Shown: positions 50,027 to 57,177 of the stretch, piece by piece
Position numbering within the stretch: the first letter of the stretch is position 1
How the letters are laid out: each line of letters begins with the position of its first letter
Assembly (NCBI RefSeq): GCF_003610895.1
Contig: NZ_MCAS01000011.1
Location: forward strand, 62,001-126,000
Source: Paraburkholderia fungorum
GTDB taxonomy: Bacteria > Pseudomonadota > Gammaproteobacteria > Burkholderiales > Burkholderiaceae
Direction: 5' to 3'
Length of the DNA stretch: 64,000 nt
Notes under the pieces: generated by a model
The model's input: only the letters and a program-made list of their open reading frames with translations
What the model was told of the DNA's origin: nothing
Databases searched by the model: none
Program-made: the position numbers and the translations under genes

Positions 50027-52273
50027 ATGGCTGAAAGATCGTTTAAGGCTGAAGTGGAGAAACTGCGCACGCCGGCAGGCGAGGAGTTTCGCGGCGAAGG
50101 TATTCTGGGCGTCACCAAGGCGCTGCTGCAATCGGGTGTGTCGTATGTGGCCGGTTATCAGGGGGCGCCGATTTCGCATCTGATGGACGTGCTCGCGGAT
50201 GCCAATGACATTCTCGAAGAACTCGGCGTGCACTTCGAGAGCAGCGCGAGCGAAGCGACGGCCGCGGCGACGCTCGCAGCTTCCGTCAATTATCCGCTGC
50301 GCGGCGCGGTCACGTTCAAGGCGACGGTGGGCACCAACGTCGCTTCGGACGCTCTGGCCAATCTCGCCTCAGGCGGTGTGACAGGCGGCGCGCTGATCAT
50401 TGTGGGCGAGGATTACGGCGAGGGCTCGAGCATCATGCAGGAGCGCTCACATGCCTTCGCCATGAAGTCGCAGATCTGGTTGCTCGACCCGCGCCCGAAC
50501 CTGCCTTCGATCGTCCATGCCGTCGAAAAGAGTTTCGAACTGTCCGAAGCGAGCAATACGCCGGTCATGCTGCAGATGCGGATCCGCGCGTGCCATGTCC
50601 ATGGACGTTTCATCGCCAGCGAGAATATCCGGCCCGCGTTCACGCTCAAGGATGCGATCGAGAATCCGGTGCGCGACGTCAGCCGGATTGTCCTGCCGCC
50701 CGCGAGTTTTCTTCATGAAGAGGAGAAGATCCAGCGCCGCTGGCCGGCCGCGATCGAATTCATTAAACGCGAAAAGCTGAACGAGTTCTTCGGCGACGAA
50801 CACGGCGATATCGGCATCGTCACGCAAGGCGGCATGTACAACACGCTGATGCGCGCGCTTCAATTGCTCGGTCTCGCGGACATTCACGGCAATACCGATG
50901 TGCCGCTCTATGTAATGAACGTCGCTTATCCGCTGGTCGACGACGAGGTCCGCGGCTTCTGCGAGAACAAACGTGCGGTGCTGATGATCGAGGAAGGTCA
51001 GCCGGAGTTCGTCGAACAGTCCGTCAACCTGATTCTCAGACAGGCGGATATCGGCGCGCGGCTGCACGGCAAGGATATGTTGCCGCGCGCCGGCGAATAC
51101 ACGCCGGTTGCGGTGATGAAGGGGCTACTGAAGTTCTTCGAACGCTATTGGCTGAATTGGAACGGCCGGGCGGCGCTGTCCGAGGGCGTGCTTGCGGCCA
51201 TCGCGCCGCAGCGGCCGGTGTCCGTGCCGGTGCGCGTCGCAGCCGCCGGCGGGGCGGCGGACGATGAGGTGGCCGGGCAGGCCGTGGCACGGGTGGCCGA
51301 ACCGCCCGTAGCGGCGCCGGCGCCTGAGTTGCATCCAAGGCCACCGTCGTTCTGCACCGGCTGTCCTGAACGGCCGATTTTCACCGCCATGAAACTGGTG
51401 GAACGCGAACTCGGTGCACATCATGTCAGTTGCGACATTGGCTGCCATCTGTTTTCGATTCTGCCGCCGTTCAATCTCGGCGCGACAACGATGGGTTACG
51501 GGCTCGGCTGGGCCGGCTCCGCCGCGTTCAATACCCGCGAAACGCAGCGCCGCACGATCAGCATGATGGGCGACGGTGGCTTCTGGCACAACGGGCTGAC
51601 GAGCGGTGTCGGCAATGCCGTGTTCAACAAAAACAATAACGTGCTGGTGATCGTCGACAACGGCTACTCAGCTGCAACGGGTGGCCAGGACATCCTGTCG
51701 TCGCGCGCGGCCAACGCGATCCGCGCGACCAATAATCCGATTGAAACAGCGGTGCGCGGCGTCGGCGTGAAATGGGTCAGGACGATCACGCATACCTACA
51801 ACGTCGCGCAGATGCGCGACACCTTGCGTGACGCGCTCACCACGCCCGAGACCGGGCCGAAGGTCATCATCGCGCAATCCGAATGCATGCTGAACCGGCA
51901 GCGCCGCGTCAAGCCGCTGATGAAGAAACTGGCGAGCGAGGGTAAGCGCGTAGTGCGCGAGCGCTTCGGCGTCGATGCCGATACCTGCACGGGCGATCAT
52001 TCGTGTATCCGCCTGTCAGGCTGTCCCTCGCTGACGGTGGCGGACAATCCCGATCCGCTGCGGCGCGAACCCGTTGCCGCCGTGCTGAACAGTTGCGTGG
52101 GTTGCGGCTTGTGCGGAGAGGTGTCGCACTCGGCGGTGCTGTGCCCGTCGTTCTATCGCGCGGAAGTCATTACGAACCCGGGCTGGTGGGACAGATTGTC
52201 GGCGCGCCTGGCGGGTGCCGTGATCGGCTGGTTGCAGAAACGCGTGGCTGCACGGGAGATCCGCTATGTCTGA
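50027..52273 (+). CDS. Indolepyruvate:ferredoxin oxidoreductase-type alpha subunit
   Basis: This 748-residue protein has an N-terminal pyrimidine-binding domain (SYVAGYQGAPISHLMD), a transketolase-like middle, a TPP-binding domain (GDGGFWHNG, NNVLVIVDNGYSAATGGQ) and a C-terminal Fe-S segment (CTGDHSCIRLSGCPS, NSCVGCGLCGE, VLCPSF). IorA-type subunits decarboxylate aryl- or alkyl-2-oxoacids to acyl-CoA with a low-potential acceptor. ATG 50027 has AAGGA upstream. It overlaps the gamma-type subunit gene by eight bases. The substrate is probably a pathway 2-oxoacid rather than indolepyruvate itself. Confidence 0.9.
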   Translation: MAERSFKAEVEKLRTPAGEEFRGEGILGVTKALLQSGVSYVAGYQGAPISHLMDVLADANDILEELGVHFESSASEATAAATLAASVNYPLRGAVTFKATVGTNVASDALANLASGGVTGGALIIVGEDYGEGSSIMQERSHAFAMKSQIWLLDPRPNLPSIVHAVEKSFELSEASNTPVMLQMRIRACHVHGRFIASENIRPAFTLKDAIENPVRDVSRIVLPPASFLHEEEKIQRRWPAAIEFIKREKLNEFFGDEHGDIGIVTQGGMYNTLMRALQLLGLADIHGNTDVPLYVMNVAYPLVDDEVRGFCENKRAVLMIEEGQPEFVEQSVNLILRQADIGARLHGKDMLPRAGEYTPVAVMKGLLKFFERYWLNWNGRAALSEGVLAAIAPQRPVSVPVRVAAAGGAADDEVAGQAVARVAEPPVAAPAPELHPRPPSFCTGCPERPIFTAMKLVERELGAHHVSCDIGCHLFSILPPFNLGATTMGYGLGWAGSAAFNTRETQRRTISMMGDGGFWHNGLTSGVGNAVFNKNNNVLVIVDNGYSAATGGQDILSSRAANAIRATNNPIETAVRGVGVKWVRTITHTYNVAQMRDTLRDALTTPETGPKVIIAQSECMLNRQRRVKPLMKKLASEGKRVVRERFGVDADTCTGDHSCIRLSGCPSLTVADNPDPLRREPVAAVLNSCVGCGLCGEVSHSAVLCPSFYRAEVITNPGWWDRLSARLAGAVIGWLQKRVAAREIRYV

Positions 52274-53888
52274 GCGTCCGATCGGTATCGCGATTCTGGC
52301 GATGGGAGGCGAGGGCGGCGGCGTGCTCGCCGACTGGATCGTCGATCTGGCCGAACACGAGGGCTATCCGGCGCAGACCACGTCGGTGCCGGGCGTTGCG
52401 CAGCGCACCGGCGCGACGATCTACTACGTCGAGTTTCGTCCCTGCGCGCTCGATGCTCACGACCGCGCGCACGAGCCGGTTCTGTCGCTCGTGCCGACGC
52501 CGGGCGACGTCGACATTGTGCTGGCATCCGAGTTGATGGAGATGGGGCGTGCGATCCAGCGTGGACTCGTCACGCCGGACAGGACCACGCTGATCGCCTC
52601 CACTCACCGCGTGTATTCGATGACCGAGAAGACGTCGATGAGCGACGGCCGCGTCGATCCTCGTCCATTTGTCGCGCAGGCGCAGAAAGCCGCGAAGCAT
52701 TTCGTCCACGCCGATTTCGCACGGATCGCCGAGAACAACGGGAGCGTGATCAGTGCGGCTTTGTTCGGTGCACTGGCGGGCGCCAACGCGCTGCCTTTTT
52801 CGCGTGAGCAATTCGAAGCCGCGATCAAACGGGCGGGCGTCGGTGTGCAAAGCAGTCTCAAGGCCTTTGCTGCGGGATTCGAAACGGCGGTGGGGGCGGG
52901 CAGCAATACGGCTCAGGAAAAGGCCCGGCTGCCGGGCGATGCTGTGCCGGCACGGCGGAGTCAGCCATTCGATATCGGTGCGGCGAACCATCCGGAGATC
53001 GCCGCGCTTGATCGACGCATACAAAGCGAATTTCCCGTTGAAGTCGCGGACATTCTGCACCGTGCGGTGCGCCGACTCGCGGACTATCAGGACGCGGGGT
53101 ACGCGCACGCGTATCTGGAACGCCTCAAACCACTGCATGCCGCGGACGATGCTGCCACCTACGCGGTGCGCGGCGACGAATTGCTGCTCGCCGAAACGGC
53201 GCGGCATCTTGCGCTCTGGATGTCGTATGAAGACACCGTGCGAGTCGCCGAACTGAAAATCCGCGCTACCCGGTTCACCCGTGTGCGAGACGAGGTCAAA
53301 GCTACGCCCGAACAACTGTTGCACATCAACGAATTTCTGCATCCCCGGGTCGAGGAGATTGCCGACACGCTGCCAGCCGCGCTGGGCCGCTGGCTGCTGA
53401 AGCCAGGCGCACTGCGTTCGATGGTCGAGCGGTTGACATCGCGCGGACGCGTTGTGCGGACCACTTCGTTGCGCGGTTTCCTGATGCTGTATGGCGTAGC
53501 TTCGCTGCGTGGCGCGCGGCGCCGTTCCTTGCGCTACCAGCGCGAGCACGCGGAAATCGACGCGTGGCTGGCACGCACGCTGCGCTACGCAGCTCGCGAC
53601 TATTCGCTCGCGCTTGAGATTGCGCGCAGTCAGCGTCTCGTGAAGGGCTACGGCGACACGCACGCGCGGGGCATGCGTAACTACAGAAAGATCGAGGCCG
53701 TCATACCGCTCGTGGCCCGAACCGCCGCGCCGGCCGCTCGTCTGAAAGCGCTCTGCGAAGCCGCGCTGGCCGACGAAGAGGGCGAGCGTCTCGACGCGCT
53801 TCTCGATGAGCTGCGGCGCAACGACCGGCGAACCGGGCAGGACAGCGCGGACGTGGCGTCCGCCACTGTGAGTTCCGCCACGCATTGA
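52266..53888 (+). CDS. Indolepyruvate:ferredoxin oxidoreductase-type beta subunit, long form
   Basis: This 540-residue partner of the alpha subunit has the 2-oxoacid oxidoreductase gamma domain (residues 1-195: MGGEGGGVLADWIVDLAE, TTSVPGVAQRTGATIYYVE, NNGSVISAALFGALAG) and a helical C-terminal extension (about 230-510, DUF6537-like: YAARDYSLALEIARSQRLVKG). Archaeal IorB has only the first part; the long form recalls the tail of the fused bacterial enzyme at 61857-64000. No separate ferredoxin gene lies nearby, so the electron acceptor is unknown. Confidence 0.88.
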   Translation: MSERPIGIAILAMGGEGGGVLADWIVDLAEHEGYPAQTTSVPGVAQRTGATIYYVEFRPCALDAHDRAHEPVLSLVPTPGDVDIVLASELMEMGRAIQRGLVTPDRTTLIASTHRVYSMTEKTSMSDGRVDPRPFVAQAQKAAKHFVHADFARIAENNGSVISAALFGALAGANALPFSREQFEAAIKRAGVGVQSSLKAFAAGFETAVGAGSNTAQEKARLPGDAVPARRSQPFDIGAANHPEIAALDRRIQSEFPVEVADILHRAVRRLADYQDAGYAHAYLERLKPLHAADDAATYAVRGDELLLAETARHLALWMSYEDTVRVAELKIRATRFTRVRDEVKATPEQLLHINEFLHPRVEEIADTLPAALGRWLLKPGALRSMVERLTSRGRVVRTTSLRGFLMLYGVASLRGARRRSLRYQREHAEIDAWLARTLRYAARDYSLALEIARSQRLVKGYGDTHARGMRNYRKIEAVIPLVARTAAPAARLKALCEAALADEEGERLDALLDELRRNDRRTGQDSADVASATVSSATH

Positions 53889-53976
53889 CAGCTTGCACAA
53901 CCGGTTGCAGACGCATTCAGCGCGATCCGCAACCGCCCGTATCGAACTGACACTCGACCGTACAAAGGAACCCGTC

Positions 53977-54762
53977 ATGCCGACTCTGCTGAACCAGCTT
54001 GCCCACGCGCTCGAACAGGGCACGATTCAGGTGATCGATCTGAGCCAGAGCCTTCACCACCGCACGCCGATCATCTCGCTGCCGCCTCAGTATGGACAAA
54101 GCGCACCATTTCGCATGGAGGAGATTTCGCGCTATGACGAACGCGGCCCTGGCTGGTACTGGAACAATTTGTCCTGCGGCGAACATACCGGTACGCACTT
54201 CGATGCGCCGGTTCACTGGGTGACGGGCAAGGACTTTGCCGACAATACGACCGACACGATTCCGGTCGGCAACTTTATCGCGCCGGCCTGCGTGATCGAC
54301 GTGTCGGCGCGCGTGAAGGAGGATAGCGACTATCTGTTGACCGTTGCCGACGTAGAGGCGTGGGAGGCGGAGCACGGCCGCATTCCCGCGGGCTCATGGG
54401 TGTTGATGCGCACGGACTGGTCGCGGCGCACCGATCCCGACGCGTTCCTGAATGCGCGCGAGGACGGTAGTCATACGCCGGGGCCGCATCCCGATCTGCC
54501 CGAGTTTCTGGCGCGGGAGCGCGATGTGCTCGGCTGGGGCGCCGAAGGTGTGGGAACCGATGCGGGTCAGGCTTATGCGTTCTCGAAGCCATTCCCGTGT
54601 CATTCGACGATGCACGGCAACAACAAATTCGGGCTCGCGAGCCTGGTCAACCTGGACCGATTGCCCGCGACCGGCGCGATGCTGATTACGCCGCCACTGA
54701 AGATCGTTGGCGGCTCGGGAAGCCCTTGCCGGGTGCTCGCGCTCGTTGAGCGCGGAGTCTGA
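53977..54762 (+). CDS. Cyclase-family metal hydrolase (isatin hydrolase/kynurenine formamidase-like)
   Basis: This 261-residue enzyme has the PF04199 signature GEHTGTHFDAPVHW plus QSLHHRTPIISLPPQ and DAGQAYAFSKPFPCHSTMHG. Members bind Mn or Zn through the HxGTHxDxPxH motif and hydrolyse cyclic or formyl amides: kynurenine formamidase, isatin hydrolase, some lactam or lactone hydrolases. AAAGGAAC precedes ATG 53977. Its place right after the 2-oxoacid oxidoreductase genes fits ring opening to a 2-oxoacid (as isatin to isatinate), which that enzyme could convert to an acyl-CoA. This coupling is an inference. Confidence 0.87.
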   Translation: MPTLLNQLAHALEQGTIQVIDLSQSLHHRTPIISLPPQYGQSAPFRMEEISRYDERGPGWYWNNLSCGEHTGTHFDAPVHWVTGKDFADNTTDTIPVGNFIAPACVIDVSARVKEDSDYLLTVADVEAWEAEHGRIPAGSWVLMRTDWSRRTDPDAFLNAREDGSHTPGPHPDLPEFLARERDVLGWGAEGVGTDAGQAYAFSKPFPCHSTMHGNNKFGLASLVNLDRLPATGAMLITPPLKIVGGSGSPCRVLALVERGV

Positions 54763-54771
54763 TGCTGATGC

Positions 54772-54795
54772 GCTGACGTGCTGACGTGCTGACGT
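54772..54795. repeat. Three tandem copies of GCTGACGT
   Basis: Three exact 8-bp units follow the cyclase stop, with a related GCTGATGC just before. They lie in the 99-base gap between the convergent cyclase and LysR genes. Probably slippage-derived. Confidence 0.7.
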
Positions 54796-54861
54796 GCGGC
54801 CGGGTCCGGTTCCAGGGCACGCACCAGGTTGTATTCCACTCGATCGCTGGAGCACGGCGCG

Positions 54862-55752
54862 TCATCTGCGCGCCGCACTCTCCAGACACGACACGAACTG
54901 CGCAACCGCAGGTGTCGGCAACAGATCGCGCCGCGAAATAATGCTCAGATCGTAACCAGGCATGGTTTCTTCGATATTCGCCACATGAATCCCGAGCGGC
55001 GTCACCATGGTCGCCAGCGCCTTGGTGAAGCAGCCGATCATATCCGTCTGCGAGACGAGCCCGAGCGCCACCGCAAATGACGAAGGCGCATGCAGCAAGC
55101 GTTTGGGTACAGGCAGGCCATGCGTCGTGAACATGGTAGTCAGCACGCTCTGGGAGAAATGGTCGGAGCCGCCCGTGGCAATCCATTCCGCGTCGAGCAA
55201 CTGCTCCAGCCGGGTCGAGTTTTCAAGCGGATGACCGGCGCGCATCGCAACCACGAACTGCGTTGAATAAAGCGGCACCTGGACCAGATCGCTCTCGAGT
55301 TCAGGGACATGGCGAATCGCCGCGATGTCGATCTTGCCGCTGCGCAGTTGCGCCAACGCGTCCAGCACGGTGACTTCCTGCATATGCAGCTTGACGAGCG
55401 GCATGGCACGGCGAAACGCCGTCACCGCCTTTGGCAGGAAGGTCAGCGCAACAGACGGCATGGTTCCGATACTGACCTTTCCCATCAATTCGCCGCTCAC
55501 CTGCTTGACCGATTCAATGGTGCGTTGCATGTCGGCCAGCAATTGCTCGGCGCGCGGCAGCAGCGCGCGGCCGCATTCGGTGAGTTCGATGCCCCGTACG
55601 CCGCGCGTTACCAGTTCCACTTTCAATGCGCCTTCCAGTTCGCGGATCGTGCGCGTGACCGCCGGCTGCGTGAGGTCGAGATCGCGCGCGGCGCCTCGCA
55701 GGCTGCCGTGATGCGCGGCGGCGACGAATGCCTGTAGCTGCTGAAGTTTCAT
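54862..55752 (-). CDS. LysR-family regulator
   Basis: This 296-residue protein has an HTH (MKLQQLQAFVAAAHHGSL, LTQPAVTRTIRELEGALKVE) and an effector domain (VSIGTMPSVALTFLPKAV, TGGSDHFSQSVLTTMF). The open frame extends further upstream, but MKLQQLQ at 55752 is the family start. It is divergent from the porin gene at 55953, with 200 bases between them; that porin and the following amidase are the likely targets. It is convergent with the GntR cluster. Confidence 0.88.
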   Translation of the reverse strand: MKLQQLQAFVAAAHHGSLRGAARDLDLTQPAVTRTIRELEGALKVELVTRGVRGIELTECGRALLPRAEQLLADMQRTIESVKQVSGELMGKVSIGTMPSVALTFLPKAVTAFRRAMPLVKLHMQEVTVLDALAQLRSGKIDIAAIRHVPELESDLVQVPLYSTQFVVAMRAGHPLENSTRLEQLLDAEWIATGGSDHFSQSVLTTMFTTHGLPVPKRLLHAPSSFAVALGLVSQTDMIGCFTKALATMVTPLGIHVANIEETMPGYDLSIISRRDLLPTPAVAQFVSCLESAARR

Positions 55753-55952
55753 AGGGTTAACGCGGGAGATAAGGTCTGGTGATCGGGGTGAATAAAAAAG
55801 CATCTTATTTGAACAAAATGGCGCCGATATATTGAGCGCCACTTGATCGCGTTGACCCGAATTGTGCACGACGCACGACAACGTGACACATCGCATCGAC
55901 TGAAACCGAATCAGGATCCGATCTGTTAATTGAACTGAGCGTCTCAACCACA

Positions 55953-57110
55953 ATGAAGAAAAAAATCATCTTGATCGCCACGTTAGGATTGCCAGCATTC
56001 GCCGTTCCGGCTTTCGGACAAAGCAGTCTTTCACTGTCGGGCGTCATGGACGAGGGCCTCGTCGTCACCAACCACGCGAATCCGCACGGCGATGCCGCTT
56101 ATCAGTTCCAGAGCGGCTACGCGCAAAGCAACATCGTCACGCTCAGTGGCACGGAAGATCTCGGTGGCGGACGAAAGATCACGTTCGTGCGCAAGACTTC
56201 GTTCGATATCAACAGTGGGCTATCCGCTCCGGCTCGAACGTATATCGGCATGTCGGATGAAAAGCTGGGCACCGTCACGCTCGGCCGTCAGTACGACTCC
56301 GTCCTCGATTATCTTGCCCCCGTGACAGCCAACGGCAACTGGGGCGGCGTGCTGCTTTCACACCCGCTGGATAACGACAATACGGACGGGTCGTTTCTGG
56401 TGAACAACGCTATCAAGTACGCGAGCGTGGAGTTTGCCGGTTTCCAGTTCGGCGGCATGTACGGTTTTAGCAACGACACGAAATTTGCCGACGACCGTCT
56501 GTACAGCTTTGGGGCGCAGTATGTGCACGGCCCACTGCAGCTTGCCGCGGCCTACCTGCAGGCCGACAACCCCGGCGCGCAAAACAGTGGCGCGACACCG
56601 GTTGGCGACGTGAACTTCACGGCAGCACGGTTACGCATCTTCGGCGCCGGCATCAACTATCAGATCGGGTCCGCAACGCTCGGTTTCGTCTATTCCAATA
56701 CGAATGTCGGGAAACCGGTGAGTTCGAGCTGGTACACCGGTTCGTCGGGCACGACCCAGTTGGCCGGCAGCGGGCCGGATGCGTTCAGCCTGTTGAGGTT
56801 TCAGAACCTGGAATTCACCGGAACCTATCAGGTCACGCCGAGTTTCTTCGTCGGCGCGCAATACGTCTATACGCTGCTTGACGCCAATACGGCGGCGAGA
56901 AACATGAGCCTGAAATTTCATACGGCTGGGTTGATGGCGGATTACGTCCTGTCGAAGCGCACAGACATCTATGTGCAAGGCGCCTATGAAAAGGTCGCGG
57001 GCGACAAGACGGGCACCGTACTCGATTACGCCTATATCACCGGGGCCGGTGGGATTTCGTCGACCTCGAGTCAGATCGCGTTGCGCGCCGCGATCCGTCA
57101 CAGATTCTGA
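55953..57110 (+). CDS. Gram-negative porin, Burkholderia type (second)
   Basis: This 385-residue outer-membrane protein has a signal peptide (MKKKIILIATLGLPAF, cleavage near AFG-QSS), the trimeric porin pattern GTEDLGGGRKITF, IGMSDEKLGTVTLGRQYD, and a C-terminal strand ending IRHRF. It is diverged from the porin at 39314. It lies 67 bases before the penicillin-acylase-family gene and opposite LysR, suggesting uptake of the same N-acyl compound that the amidase cleaves. Confidence 0.92.
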   Translation: MKKKIILIATLGLPAFAVPAFGQSSLSLSGVMDEGLVVTNHANPHGDAAYQFQSGYAQSNIVTLSGTEDLGGGRKITFVRKTSFDINSGLSAPARTYIGMSDEKLGTVTLGRQYDSVLDYLAPVTANGNWGGVLLSHPLDNDNTDGSFLVNNAIKYASVEFAGFQFGGMYGFSNDTKFADDRLYSFGAQYVHGPLQLAAAYLQADNPGAQNSGATPVGDVNFTAARLRIFGAGINYQIGSATLGFVYSNTNVGKPVSSSWYTGSSGTTQLAGSGPDAFSLLRFQNLEFTGTYQVTPSFFVGAQYVYTLLDANTAARNMSLKFHTAGLMADYVLSKRTDIYVQGAYEKVAGDKTGTVLDYAYITGAGGISSTSSQIALRAAIRHRF

Positions 57111-57177
57111 ACGGCCTGAAGCCGTTCAATGTCTTCCTCACGTGCTTTCCAATAACTGAAAAAATCCAGAAGGTACT

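Noticed and set aside
52170..54023. 617-codon minus-strand frame across the beta subunit and cyclase genes
   Set aside because: No domain or ribosome site, and composition is typical of a GC-rich shadow frame.
54772..54795. A short CRISPR-like or VNTR array
   Set aside because: Only three contiguous 8-bp units without spacers; too short for either. No CRISPR array was seen elsewhere in the window.
54800..54850. Possible second tRNA-Leu attachment remnant (CACCAGGTTGTATTCC resembles the flank after 19772)
   Set aside because: The match is limited to about 15 bases with no tRNA arm before it, so chance is likely.
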